From Exiguobacterium acetylicum (GTDB taxonomy: Bacteria > Bacillota > Bacilli > Exiguobacteriales > Exiguobacteriaceae): 64,000 bases of DNA. The stretch covers positions 62,001 to 126,000 of the forward strand of contig NZ_CP082334.1 in the NCBI RefSeq assembly GCF_019890935.1, written 5' to 3'. The translations under genes and the position numbers were made by a program. Position 1 is the stretch's first letter. The number at the start of each line of letters is the position of its first letter. Of this stretch, positions 43,234 through 52,341 are shown in pieces. The notes beneath the pieces were generated by a model. The model did not search any database, had not been told where the DNA came from, and saw only the letters and a list, made by a program, of their open reading frames with translations.

Positions 43234-43622
43234 AGTATCCCTCCTTTGGTTATTATCGCCTGTAGAAATAATTATCTTACTACTCCTAATCTAATATAAA
43301 GCATAAAAAAAGTAGATCAGATGTAGACTAAAAATGAATCGTGAATCTATTATTCTTCACTTCGCATCGACTAAAACGGGATGTCATAATGGGACTCTTT
43401 CTTCTTTACTTCATCCCGTGTTTATCAAAAATTTATTTTCTGGTCTTCTTACGCTCCGTGCCCTGTGTCGCAAGGAACAGGAACGTAGAGATGCCTCACG
43501 CCAGTGATTGGTAGCTCTCGTTATCGGTCCGGCAGGAGGGCAGCGGTGCGATGAGGATGTTGCTGCGATGCAGCGTACAGCCTCACGCATGAGCCCGAAA
43601 GCTCTTCTCTTGTCTCTACTAA

Positions 43623-43979
43623 CACATACAAACTAAATCGAAACGTATAGAGGATGATCCACTCAAAGATAAAAGATGGACATACGTACACCGACAGCAA
43701 TTCTACTACTTCTTCTATGACCACTTCCTCCACAACCAGAACCTCTCACGAATCGACACAAAACGATACGAAGCCTCTCTGGCCCGCAGTGGATTCGTCC
43801 ACTGCGGGCTTCTTTCCTCACTTGGATTTGGTACAAATCCATTCCGTATTTGCTTGTACATCCTTCAAAGAAAAACGGATCCGTTTTTCGTCCATGCTTT
43901 ACGCGCGGACAGGACGGGAGTGTCCCACCTGTCTACGCTGAATGATACATTTAAAGCAATCCTTGGGCTTTTAAACTGA
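43623..43979 (+). other. Unassigned open frame without start codon
   Basis: A frame of 118 codons stays open (for example RWTYVHRQQFYYFFYDHFLH and ASLARSGFVHCGLLSSLGFG) but has no early start codon. A short upstream frame MSPKALLLSLLTHTN ends just inside it, so a frameshifted gene is possible. It overlaps the radC end by 29 bases on the other strand. I do not recognise it and leave it as a possible relic. Confidence 0.25.
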
Positions 43980-44403
43980 CGTAATCGTCTCCTGCCCCGA
44001 CGACGATATGGTCAAGCAATTTGATACCAATGATGCGTCCGACCTCAATCAAGCGTTCCGTCACCTCAATGTCCTCAAGGGACGGCTTCGGGTCCCCGCT
44101 CGGATGCTGATGGCTGACGATGAGCGACATCGCATTGTTGAGGATAGCGGACTTGAAAATTTCACGGGGGTGGATGATGCTCGAGTTGATGCTCCCGACG
44201 TGCGCCCGGTGGACGGCGATAACTCGGTTCTTCGTGTTTAGTAGGATGACGAGGAACACCTCACGGTCATCGTCCTGGATGAAGCGTTTAGCGACAAGGA
44301 AGGCATCCTCGGGTGATGTGATGTGCGTCGTCTCGAGGGCGACGTCCGGTTCCCGCACCTCTTGGCGGATACGGGTAATTTCGACGAGTGTAGTCAGTTT
44401 CAT
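43951..44403 (-). CDS. radC: RadC/JAB-domain protein, complete
   Basis: I start at MKLTTLVEITRIRQEVREPD (150 aa) because GAAAGGAG lies eight bases ahead. The JAB metal motif is present: LIVSHQHPSGDPKPSLEDIEV (HxHPSGDxxPS) near residues 95-115, with an upstream Glu and LLNTKNRVIAVHRAHVGS. It lacks the N-terminal helix-hairpin-helix of chromosomal RadC, like the short plasmid and phage versions. Its start and leader are repeated at 1-395. Confidence 0.93.
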   Translation of the reverse strand: MKLTTLVEITRIRQEVREPDVALETTHITSPEDAFLVAKRFIQDDDREVFLVILLNTKNRVIAVHRAHVGSINSSIIHPREIFKSAILNNAMSLIVSHQHPSGDPKPSLEDIEVTERLIEVGRIIGIKLLDHIVVGAGDDYVSLKAQGLL

Positions 44404-44720
44404 GGAAAAGCTCCTTTCGCGAATGAGATGCAGTCCGACACGGTGCCGTCCTGTTGACGGGAACGTAACGAGCGTCGCAAGACGGGGCAAGGGTGACCGC
44501 AGGGAAAGATCAAAAAAAGCGGACAGCGCACCGGGACGAAGGCTTCCGGAGTCCGCGAGCGAAAAGCTTGCTTTGAGCCAAAACGCGGAGGAAGACGAGG
44601 AACGGTAGCGGCTTTTTTTGATGGCCCTTGCGCCGACGAGGAGCGAGCTAGAGTACAGAAACAGGACGGCTTGTGGTCCTTTTTATCAGACAGAGCGGCA
44701 TCGCTCTGATCCATGCTTTT
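44404..44720 (-). repeat. Repeated radC leader, copy 2
   Basis: Near-identical to 78-395. The hairpin at 44691-44708 is CAGAGCGGCATCGCTCTG: compared with copy 1 the loop changed and the stem is kept, which suggests that the structure matters. Confidence 0.6.
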
Positions 44721-44893
44721 AGATGTGACACACAGTTCTTTAACTAACATAAAGGATGAGTAGACTATACTTTTGAAAATAATATCAACAAAAAGAACGT
44801 TCCTCGCATTCCCTTACTAGAAATATGTTTAAACAAGACTAAGTGAGTATGCTTATATCTTAATCGCATGCTTGCATTTATTTCTCATTAGGA

Positions 44894-45085
44894 TTGTACA
44901 TAGGTAATAATTTGAGTTGCTTCACCACACTATTTTTAGAAATATATGGTAAAATAATTTCAAAACAATTTAATCAAATCAAAAATCTAATGCATGTCGA
45001 TTATTTAATTAATCAATTTGACTTCTGGAACGATTATGAGTTACTTGTATTTCCGGAAGACATAATCAAGGAGAATGAGCAATGA
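44894..45085 (+). CDS. Possible small ORF or truncated gene before 45082
   Basis: A TTG-started frame of 63 codons (for example QFNQIKNLMHVDYLINQFDF) ends in TGA overlapping the next ATG (ATGA), which supports real coding. The start lacks a good ribosome site, so it may be the tail of a gene whose front was replaced by the radC segment. Not recognised. Confidence 0.4.
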   Translation: MYIGNNLSCFTTLFLEIYGKIISKQFNQIKNLMHVDYLINQFDFWNDYELLVFPEDIIKENEQ

Positions 45086-45789
45086 TTGAATACCGTGAAG
45101 ATGATGATATTAGCTATCTAGATTTAGAAAATTGGATAAATGACGAGAATAACTCAGCCATAAATGCAATTATTGATTTTAGTGTACTCGTTAAAGGAAT
45201 AAAGTTCATGACGTTTAAATCGTTTCAAAAGGCTCTCAAAAGTAGCGGAGAAATTTTAGTTATGCAAATGCATACCTATTTCGATTTAGAGGGGCATCTT
45301 ATTACAAAAATAAATAATTCAAGATATCCGAAACGAATCCATGAAGAGATTAACAAGGAGATCCAGAAACATAATGACGAGGTGGCACATCTCAACTGGC
45401 GTGATCCTACAGGAATCCATATTTACTTCGTTCATAATGGCGTTTTAATGTATTACTCGGGATGGAATGATCACTTTTACGGAATCGACGACGCTGAGAC
45501 AGCCTTAAAACTTATTAAAGACGAAGTATCCAATAGGTACAGCGAAAGTGAACTAAATAAAATGGAAAAAGAATATGACGATGAGAGAAAGGCAGAAATT
45601 GACTTAGTCACTAAATCAATTCTTGAAGATAAAGGATTTCACGAGTGTACCAATCACTCCCTAAGATCCATGTATCTAGATGAGTTACTTAAGAAGCATC
45701 CAGAATATCGCGAGAAGCTAAGATACGGTGGTTTTGGAAAACTAACAAATTACATTGATTACGTCTGGAAAATTTATAAAAGTAGATAA
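45082..45789 (+). CDS. Unknown soluble protein, 235 aa
   Basis: The product is acidic to neutral, without signal peptide or membrane helix, and mostly helical at its ends (for example ELNKMEKEYDDERKAEIDLV and RSMYLDELLKKHPEYREKL). The centre (TGIHIYFVHNGVLMYYSGWN) is strand-like. AAGGAGAATGAGCA precedes the ATG. It ends at a terminator at 45869. I do not recognise a family. Similar orphan proteins occur in plasmid accessory regions. Confidence 0.6.
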   Translation: MIEYREDDDISYLDLENWINDENNSAINAIIDFSVLVKGIKFMTFKSFQKALKSSGEILVMQMHTYFDLEGHLITKINNSRYPKRIHEEINKEIQKHNDEVAHLNWRDPTGIHIYFVHNGVLMYYSGWNDHFYGIDDAETALKLIKDEVSNRYSESELNKMEKEYDDERKAEIDLVTKSILEDKGFHECTNHSLRSMYLDELLKKHPEYREKLRYGGFGKLTNYIDYVWKIYKSR

Positions 45790-45868
45790 GCTTAATATTA
45801 CTGAAAAGTGATTAATATAATGTTTTTCCTTCTAAATGCCGATTGAATACAAATCGACTTAAATACAA

Positions 45869-45906
45869 AAAAAGATCTATCATTCTTATCTGTGATAGAT
45901 CTTTTT
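45869..45906. terminator. Bidirectional terminator
   Basis: AAAAAGATCTATCA and TGATAGATCTTTTT are exact complements around TTCTTATCTG, shared by two convergent units. Confidence 0.85.
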
Positions 45907-45912
45907 GAGTTT

Positions 45913-46468
45913 TTAAAAAATACGTTCACTTTTTACATACGCTTCTTCTTTTGCTCTTATCTTAGCAATTAATTGTTGATTTAATTCTTTACCATCTTCC
46001 CCTCTATAAATTCGAGCATGACAATTAGGACAAATAGCCGCAACATGCTCAGGATGATCGGGTCCACCATCTGATAACCGCAACAAATGATGAACATCTA
46101 ACGCATTACCTGACTTTGCTTGAAACGGATCAGGCATTTCACATGACTCGCATAATCCAGCTGCTCTTTTGTGCGTATAAGATTCTATCGCATCAAATCA
46201 CTTCTGAACTTGTACTTTTTTCTGCTGGATCGTCTCATTCCGTTCGAAGTATCGTTAAGCGCAAGCTCTCGTAGTTCTTGAAGTGTTGCTTTCTTAATTC
46301 TTTTCCTGTTTCGCTCGTAAAGATAAAGACCATGGGAGACTTAGCAGACATACTGATGCCACGTTCTCGACTTCCTCCGCACTCATCATGGATTTCACTT
46401 CGTTTGTATACCTTGTTTTGGATAAAAGGAACTGTCACTAACAATGAACTGAACCCCGAATGATACAC
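45913..46468 (-). pseudogene. McrA-like HNH endonuclease, decayed
   Basis: The 3' part keeps a good HNH domain: AAGLCESCEMPDPF, ALDVHHLLRLSDGGPDHPEH, AAICPNCHARI with both zinc Cys pairs and the catalytic HH. An in-frame TGA (about 46200) and frame changes separate it from upstream pieces such as RELALNDTS. At the 5' side YKRSEIHDECGGSRERGI then PMVFIFTSETGKE matches the N-terminal YDI-type motif of the same HNH family (R.EIH..GG...GGIS...PVIFLFT). The middle of the gene is missing. Full-length members are modified-cytosine or phage restriction nucleases. Confidence 0.75.
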
Positions 46469-46503
46469 TTTTTTTCAAGTGTCTATCATTCGGGGTTCAG
46501 TTC
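46446..46503. repeat. 58-bp palindromic element made of IS3-type ends
   Basis: GAACTGAACCCCGAATGATA and its exact complement face each other around ACACTT...AAGTGTC. The outer GAACTGAACCC equals the left end of the IS3-family element at 57334. It is either a solo IS end pair (MITE-like) or a fold-back left by abortive transposition, and may act as a terminator. It overlaps the 5' end of the HNH relic. Confidence 0.65.
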
Positions 46504-47027
46504 AGATGTGAGAAAAAGTGTACTTTTTACTTATTTTAATTTTTTTACTTTGCATACTCTTTCTCATAAAATTGTCCGTTTTGGCTTTTAAGACTACAAT
46601 TTTAAAGAAAAATAAGAAAATATAAAAAGAAGTCTATTCTTTAATTTGTGTAGTAGTAAAAAATGACTGGTTTAGCGATCGACAAGAACCAACCATGACT
46701 ATTCATTTTAAATACGAAGTGTAATGCAAAATATGACAACAATGAGAATATTGTTTCTCTTTAAGTAAATTAAAATGTTAGAAACAATTCTCCTACTCGC
46801 AACACCCTATTTATCGATATTGTATCAGTATTCAATACAATTACACCTTTTTGATTTCATTTCAATCTTAGGCATATCTCAAATTAATAAAAAACGAATT
46901 AATCACCATTGATTGTTTTTAAATCGGTTAGAAGTAAATTTTATATAGTAGTGACAGTAGTGATAGAAAATTCATTAAATACCATGGTAAATATAAACTT
47001 TAAAAATCAGAAAATTTAATTATTAAA
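46504..47027. other. Gene-free AT-rich stretch before the peptide cluster
   Basis: I see no coding frame with a ribosome site, no tRNA-like fold and no clear repeat here. It may hold upstream control sites for the peptide gene, for example the AT-rich tracts after 46920. Confidence 0.5.
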
Positions 47028-47057
47028 TTGGGTAATTAAATTAAAATTGTATATAAT
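47028..47057 (+). promoter_or_regulatory. Probable promoter of the first cysteine-rich peptide gene
   Basis: TTGGGT (47028) and TATAAT (47052) are spaced by 18 bases. They lie before a 17-codon mini-ORF and about 220 bases before the peptide gene. Confidence 0.5.
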
Positions 47058-47075
47058 AGTAAACAAAGGAGGTGT

Positions 47076-47129
47076 ATGAAAAAATATATCCGGCGTTGTG
47101 ATTTATTAACAGTCAACGAATTCTATTGA
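47076..47129 (+). CDS. 17-aa mini-ORF (leader or signal peptide candidate)
   Basis: The frame MKKYIRRCDLLTVNEFY has a near-ideal ribosome site (AAAGGAGGTG) four bases before its ATG. It could be a translated leader controlling the downstream gene, a small signalling peptide, or a third, shortened relative of the precursors (compare MKYVPC and MKKYIRRC). The evidence is only the ribosome site and position. Confidence 0.4.
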   Translation: MKKYIRRCDLLTVNEFY

Positions 47130-47274
47130 TAAGGATATATAAAGATTTATATATTAATCCCTAAAATACCCATTTTTATCAGTAAAAGCTTTTTAATAAT
47201 TGAGAACAGTACGACGTATCCAATCATTTTTAAAGTAAAACTAAAATTAATTTCAAAAAGGAGAAATGATTATT

Positions 47275-47448
47275 ATGAAATATGTACCTTGTGGTGACTC
47301 TGGATTTTTAAGAAGTTCTTACTATTGCAGATATACCTCTTCATGTGTGGGATATCCTTCATTCTCACAGAAATCTCAATTCAAAAAAACGATAGATTCC
47401 CGAGATGGTACACTCTGTAGAGATACTTTTATTAGCTGCTACTGTTAA
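47275..47448 (+). CDS. Six-cysteine secreted-type peptide A, bacteriocin candidate
   Basis: The 57-residue peptide starts MKYVPCGDSGF and has Cys at 6, 18, 24, 48, 55 and 57. I use the ATG at 47275: AAAAGGAG is 11 bases ahead and the start matches peptide B; the ATG at 47266 is too close to that site. There is no signal peptide, double-glycine leader or hydrophobic segment, so export must use a dedicated carrier and a leaderless or C-terminal signal. TIDSRDGTLC near residues 39-48 is shared with peptide B (TTDSRDGTFC). Six fixed cysteines suggest three disulfide bonds. The metallopeptidase gene follows after an attenuating hairpin. Confidence 0.75.
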   Translation: MKYVPCGDSGFLRSSYYCRYTSSCVGYPSFSQKSQFKKTIDSRDGTLCRDTFISCYC

Positions 47449-47499
47449 GCAAAGTTTTTATATGCTTAACATAGAATAGATTTTTAACATTACTTATAA

Positions 47500-47529
47500 G
47501 ATCAATTATTATCTTCATAATAATTGATC
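47500..47529 (+). terminator. Attenuator-like hairpin between peptide A and the peptidase
   Basis: GATCAATTATT and AATAATTGATC form an 11-bp stem, followed by TTTCTTTAATTT. A leaky terminator here would give more precursor than peptidase message, a usual design in peptide clusters. Confidence 0.6.
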
Positions 47530-47556
47530 TTTCTTTAATTTGGAGGCTAGGATCTA

Positions 47557-48693
47557 ATGAATAGCTCATTTCAAAACAATTATTTAGTGAATAAAAATAA
47601 AGAATTAGAAAACATTTTTTTAAATGCTTTAAAAAATTCAATCTTGTCTGGTGATTTGAATGGATTCTTAGCATTACATAGATCTGATAATACCTTTTTT
47701 TTACTTGAGCAATGCAGATGGTTTACTGCAATATCCAACTCTAATGATACAAATAAAACTAAATACAAAATCACGAAATTTAATATAATAGATGTGGATA
47801 ACCGTCGGGTATTGAGCGTTACAATATCTATTATAATTGATGAGACGATGAAAAAAGAATTAGTAGGATTCTATGACCTTGAAATATTTAAAAATCGATT
47901 ATTCATTAAATTTCACAGTAGTTTAGATAAATCTTTAGAGAGCAAAAATAATAAACAAATATTTTATAACAGCTCCCTAAACCTTGAAGCTAAAATAGTT
48001 TCTGATTTTTTAGAAGAGATAATTATTTTTTTTAGGAAATCATTGAAATTTGAATTTAATTCAATAGATATCAACATCTATCTTTTTAATTCTCTAGATT
48101 CAATTTCTTTTACTATTCCTGAACATTCTGCTTACGGGTGGTACGAATCAAAAGAATCAATCAAGATATTTGTACCAGATTATATAGAACACAGAGATAT
48201 TTTTTTAAAGAAAGTATTGTTACATGAAATGACTCATTTATTTTTAGTACAAATATCCAATGATAATTTATCACTTTATTTCCACGAAGGATTTGCAATG
48301 TTTATAGAAACTTACCTCTGTGAAAAAACTCATAAATTGAAATTCTCAAATAATCGTTTAAAAAAACAAGTAATTAATTCTATGACTATATTGGATCATT
48401 TGGAATGTGACTTAAAATCTTTCGAAGCAATTAATAACTTGAAAGAAGATAATGGAATAGAGATATATCATCAAGGTTTTTTATTTACTTATTTCATTAT
48501 CAATAAATATAGTTTGAATTATTTTTTAAAGTTTATCAGTTCATTATCTGCATTTGATTACCATGAATCTGCAACTTCCCAAAAATTTAAATTACTATCT
48601 TCTTTAACTTCATCTAAATTTAATGTTTATTTTCCACGTGAACTAAGATCCACAAAAGATTTCTCAGCTTTTTGTAATTCGTTTTTACACTAA
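47557..48693 (+). CDS. HExxH metallopeptidase of the peptide cluster
   Basis: The 378-residue protein has no signal peptide. Its zinc motif is LLHEMTHLFLVQI (HEMTH near residues 223-227), followed 15 to 20 residues later by FHEGFAMFIETY, where the Glu would be the third ligand of a gluzincin. The N-terminal 200 residues are strand-rich with FLVNKNKELENIFLNAL-like helices and FTAISNSNDTNKTKYKITKF. TTGGAGG lies before the ATG. The position after peptide A suggests a role in trimming or degrading the peptide, or in immunity. The codon use is as AT-rich as its neighbours. The family is only broadly assigned (peptidase clan MA). Confidence 0.7.
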   Translation: MNSSFQNNYLVNKNKELENIFLNALKNSILSGDLNGFLALHRSDNTFFLLEQCRWFTAISNSNDTNKTKYKITKFNIIDVDNRRVLSVTISIIIDETMKKELVGFYDLEIFKNRLFIKFHSSLDKSLESKNNKQIFYNSSLNLEAKIVSDFLEEIIIFFRKSLKFEFNSIDINIYLFNSLDSISFTIPEHSAYGWYESKESIKIFVPDYIEHRDIFLKKVLLHEMTHLFLVQISNDNLSLYFHEGFAMFIETYLCEKTHKLKFSNNRLKKQVINSMTILDHLECDLKSFEAINNLKEDNGIEIYHQGFLFTYFIINKYSLNYFLKFISSLSAFDYHESATSQKFKLLSSLTSSKFNVYFPRELRSTKDFSAFCNSFLH

Positions 48694-48712
48694 TACACAT
48701 TTTTATTACTAA

Positions 48713-48752
48713 TAGTTAACCCCTCAACACAAGATGTGTTGAGGGGTTAACT
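48713..48752. terminator. Strong terminator after the metallopeptidase
   Basis: TAGTTAACCCCTCAACAC and its exact complement flank AAGAT, an 18-bp stem with T-rich upstream flank. Confidence 0.85.
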
Positions 48753-49435
48753 ATTACACGTGTAATAACACTCCGAGATTAATCAGACTAAGATTCTTTT
48801 ATCCCGAACCAAAAAAGAAATCTACTTCTGAATAACATCTACGATGATCCCTATGTAATCTAAGTTGTTATGAACTGACCATGGATCTCTGATCAAAAAT
48901 GCTTCGGAATTAACCGTATCCATTTTTCAGATTGATGCACTAATACACGATTGATCTGCTACAAGATATACTTGTCATCAAGTTGCTAAGGCAACGTACA
49001 AACACTATTTCGTAGGTTTCCCCTAGAAATCTAAATCTAGACAACAGAAATCTGTAATATCAGTGTTATAACCATGAGATGAGAATAATTTAACTACTAT
49101 CAGTTCGAGATAATTGTCTTACAATCTATCAATCGTAATAAAAATTTAGTAGATAAAGAGCAATACACGCAATAAATTCTATTTAACTTTTTCGAAACTT
49201 CACGACATATTTATCATTACATTCATCACTATAAATGTGAGCATGGTCAGTAAATCTTAAAAGGTGACTCCGAAAAAAAATCGAAGTCACCCTGTACCAT
49301 CATAAAGTCCACATACTTTTATTATATGACTTATTTTGTAGAACTGAGTTCAAATATTATGAAGAAATCGTATTTTTCACTGTCTAACAGCACACCTTAA
49401 ACAATAATTCCATCTTTGATTAAATACCCTAACAG
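48753..49435. other. Stretch without a convincing gene
   Basis: Only short frames are present. One minus-strand piece (EAFLIRDPWSVHNNLDYIGI, about 48937-48828) looks coding and may be a relic. A hairpin GTGACTCCG...CGAAGTCAC lies at about 49263-49291 and could end the minus-strand operon to the right. Confidence 0.4.
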
Positions 49436-49999
49436 TTATACAGTTTCTAACATAGAAACATCAACTTTTCTATTTTCATCAAGTAAAATATTATACAAAG
49501 TATTTACATCTTTTAGTACTGTTGTCATTTTCACTTTACCTTTTTCAATTAAAAAAACAGACGGCGTAGTCTGAACTCTATAACTGGAAGCAATAAAACT
49601 TTCTCTAATATAGTAAACTCTTTCCGGCAACAAAGCTCTTATCTCATCATCACTGAATTGTGTATCTCTATTAATGACAACAATATTAATATCGTAATTT
49701 TCTTCTACTTTTTTTATGTGTTGTAATACTACTTTACAAGCTGGACATTGAGAGTGTGCAAAAAATAATAATGTATTTTTTTCATTGAAAATTTTAGAAG
49801 CTACTACTTTTCTTTTTGATTCATCGTAAACTCTGAACAATGGTGCTTCTTCACCAATCTCAATCATCTCAAGCAATGTGCCTCTAATACTTTGAATTTG
49901 CTTTAAGAAATTTCGATTATACTTTAACATGTGATACATAGATACTGTAAGCCCCATTGTAACAAGTAAAACTAAAAGTAGTAATGTTTGAATAATCAT
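49436..49999 (-). CDS. Membrane-anchored thioredoxin-fold protein (TlpA/MauD-like)
   Basis: The 187-residue protein has one N-terminal membrane helix (about 3-22) and a thioredoxin fold from about residue 50: IGEEAPLFRV, then LLFFAHSQCPACKVVLQHI with CPAC near 85-88, and a cis-Pro loop (QTTPSVFLIEKG). MauD-type proteins of this form hold or make disulfides in cysteine-rich substrates outside the cell. It follows a MauE-like gene (20 bases between), the typical mauED order. In this cluster it is the likely oxidase or isomerase for the six-cysteine peptides. Confidence 0.82.
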   Translation of the reverse strand: MIIQTLLLLVLLVTMGLTVSMYHMLKYNRNFLKQIQSIRGTLLEMIEIGEEAPLFRVYDESKRKVVASKIFNEKNTLLFFAHSQCPACKVVLQHIKKVEENYDINIVVINRDTQFSDDEIRALLPERVYYIRESFIASSYRVQTTPSVFLIEKGKVKMTTVLKDVNTLYNILLDENRKVDVSMLETV

Positions 50000-50018
50000 A
50001 AATTTCCCCTCCTAAAAT

Positions 50019-50561
50019 TTAAATTGTTAATCGTTTATTAATTTTTTTAATTGTATTCAATTGTCTTTGATATTCTTTAAGACTTCCGTACATAAATATA
50101 AAACTAACAGCGATTAACAACATCACGAGAATTTGATAAGCAGTAAAGGTAGTACCTTGTGAATAAAAGTAATTTAAAGCACCTAGTATTATTAATGTAG
50201 TGTTTCTATAAAGGTGTTTCTTTGATAGAAAATCGCTCTCTAATACCCCACCACACCCACATGAGATTAAAACATTCCCTTTTAATATGTTTTTAAATAT
50301 TGCGAAGCTATAAATGATCATCAATGATATGTATAAAATCAAAGCATATAAATTAAAGAAATTTGTTAATAGGCTCAAACCAATAAAAATTTCAATTGAT
50401 ATACCTAAAACCAAAAATACTTTAATTATTTTTTTAGGTATAATCTGGTATGCTTCTATTTTTGATTTCGATACAGAAAAATTCTTTATTTTATCGTATC
50501 CTGATGTCAACATAAGAAAAGCTATCACGTAACCTATTGTCTTTATTATTGTTTCAAACAT
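50019..50561 (-). CDS. MauE/DoxX-like membrane redox partner
   Basis: I start at MFETIIKTIGYVIAF (180 aa): its ATG overlaps the end of the ABC gene and GGAGAAAG lies ahead. Four membrane helices alternate with short loops, and ISCGCGGVLESD (about residue 96) gives a Cys pair in a loop, as in MauE-type proteins that carry electrons for MauD/TlpA partners. The frame begins LTSGYDKIKNF, typical of the DoxX/MauE family. It is cotranscribed with the ABC exporter and the TlpA-like gene. Confidence 0.8.
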   Translation of the reverse strand: MFETIIKTIGYVIAFLMLTSGYDKIKNFSVSKSKIEAYQIIPKKIIKVFLVLGISIEIFIGLSLLTNFFNLYALILYISLMIIYSFAIFKNILKGNVLISCGCGGVLESDFLSKKHLYRNTTLIILGALNYFYSQGTTFTAYQILVMLLIAVSFIFMYGSLKEYQRQLNTIKKINKRLTI

Positions 50562-52341
50562 GAGCAATTCTTTCTCCTTCTCCAATTAAATTTTCGACTT
50601 GCCCGTGATACAACTTTGAGTACTCTCCATTAAGACTTACTAATTCTTCATGGTGTCCATCTTCAATAATGTGTCCATCTTTCATATATATTATTCGATC
50701 AGCTAACTTTGCTACATTTACTCTATGAGTAATATATATAATTGATTCATCGACAAGATTACTTAAAACATTTCGAATAGTATTATATTCACTTTCTGCA
50801 TCCATGGCAGAAGTTGGTTCGTCTAAAATTAATAGATCACTCTTTTTCTGAAGGACTCTTACTAAAGCTAATTTTTGCCATTGTCCACCAGAAAGCTCTG
50901 TTCCGTGATTAAACAAATTTCCTAATTGAGTATCATATTTATCCGGCAATTTTTCTATAAATTTTTTAAGTCCAACTAATTCTAATAAATGATGGTGTCG
51001 TTTAGTTATTTCATTACTTTCTCCCACTACAATATTCTGTAGTACATTGAACTCGTAACGATTGAAATCTTGAAACAGAATACTTATTTTATCCCAAAAT
51101 GTGCTCAAATCAATTTCTTCTAAAAAAAACTTCTCATTTATTTTTATTGATTTTTCAGTATTGTAAAGACCAATTAAGCACTTAATCAATGTAGTTTTCC
51201 CCGAACCATTATTACCCATTATTGCAATTTTATCTCCTTTTTGAATGCTGAGATTTACATTATTCAGTACAGTATTATCTCTACCTGGATAAGAATAGTT
51301 TAAATTAATGATCTCTATCGTATCTATCTTATTAGTTTTGTACTTTAATTCAGATTTATCTTTTAATAATGGTGAAAATTCTTTGAATTCTTTAACAGAC
51401 AAAGAAGATTGATAGCTATTAGCCAAATTATTAGCAAAAGAAGGTATAATCCCCTGAAGATTTTGAATTGCTTGAATAACAGCTGTCATCGCAGCAATAG
51501 AAAGTATTTTATTTGATATCATATTGATTACTAACGTAGTCGAAAAGATGAATGACATCGTTACTATCAATTGTGCTGCAAATAAAAACTTCATTTGATT
51601 AACTTCTAATGAAATATGTGATTTTGCATTAAATTTAAATGCTTTTTTCCACAATTCTATAATATAACTTTCTTTCTTACCCATTTTTATCTCTTTCAAA
51701 TATGTTTTATTTATTAAAAGAGTTTCTAAATAGCCCATTTCTCTTGCATTTTCTGATAAATCTACACTTAAATCGTATCGATTACGTCCAAACTTTAATT
51801 CTATATAAATCAGTGGAAGAATCATGATAAAGATAATTAATGTAAAAAGTATATGTATATTAACTAGATAAATCGTCACGGAGATTAATGATATCAATGA
51901 CTGAATCATTAACAAAAGTCCTTCAAAAGTTGAAAGAATACTATGTGAAGATTGAGTAGCTCTCATGTATTTATTTTGGAAATCTGAAGATTCATATAGT
52001 TGATAAGGAATATGGATAGATTTATTCAAAAGATCGCTTTTAAAATTTTGCTCAAAAGTATACATGATTTTTTGATGTACTACTGAATTTAAACTATTGA
52101 GAATAAAGATTGATAAATTAACAGCGATTAAACCTACGCTCCAGTAATAACTATCAACATAAGTAGAGTTATTTTTGAAAGAAGTTAATAAGCTTGAAAA
52201 TAGCCTTTCCGTACAGAAGATATTTAAAACTGGCCCTATTCCTAATAGTAACTTTATTAATAATTGTAATAACGACAAATAACGACTATGGATCCAAACC
52301 AATTTGATACTAAAATAGATTGACTTAAAATAATTTTTAAT
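50554..52341 (-). CDS. Peptide-exporter type ABC transporter (membrane and ATPase fused), ATT start likely
   Basis: The protein has six membrane helices (about 20-320) and an ATPase domain with GNNGSGKTTLIKCLIGLY, LSGGQWQKLALVR, LLILDEPTSAMD and YITHR. There is no N-terminal C39 peptidase, in line with precursors without a double-glycine leader. The first canonical start in frame is TTG at 52302, but KNYFKSIYFSIKLVWIHSRY, a normal exporter N-terminus, is coded upstream from an ATT at 52341, eight bases after AAAGGGG. I take the ATT as the likely start, or a mutated start. The gene is first of a minus-strand operon with mauE- and mauD-like genes and is the presumed exporter of the peptides. 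Confidence 0.8.
   Translation of the reverse strand: MKNYFKSIYFSIKLVWIHSRYLSLLQLLIKLLLGIGPVLNIFCTERLFSSLLTSFKNNSTYVDSYYWSVGLIAVNLSIFILNSLNSVVHQKIMYTFEQNFKSDLLNKSIHIPYQLYESSDFQNKYMRATQSSHSILSTFEGLLLMIQSLISLISVTIYLVNIHILFTLIIFIMILPLIYIELKFGRNRYDLSVDLSENAREMGYLETLLINKTYLKEIKMGKKESYIIELWKKAFKFNAKSHISLEVNQMKFLFAAQLIVTMSFIFSTTLVINMISNKILSIAAMTAVIQAIQNLQGIIPSFANNLANSYQSSLSVKEFKEFSPLLKDKSELKYKTNKIDTIEIINLNYSYPGRDNTVLNNVNLSIQKGDKIAIMGNNGSGKTTLIKCLIGLYNTEKSIKINEKFFLEEIDLSTFWDKISILFQDFNRYEFNVLQNIVVGESNEITKRHHHLLELVGLKKFIEKLPDKYDTQLGNLFNHGTELSGGQWQKLALVRVLQKKSDLLILDEPTSAMDAESEYNTIRNVLSNLVDESIIYITHRVNVAKLADRIIYMKDGHIIEDGHHEELVSLNGEYSKLYHGQVENLIGEGERIAHV

Noticed and set aside
43430-43600. Group II intron or riboswitch in the GC-rich stretch
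   Set aside because: No intron-coded protein, no domain V-like hairpin and no known riboswitch core could be recognised.
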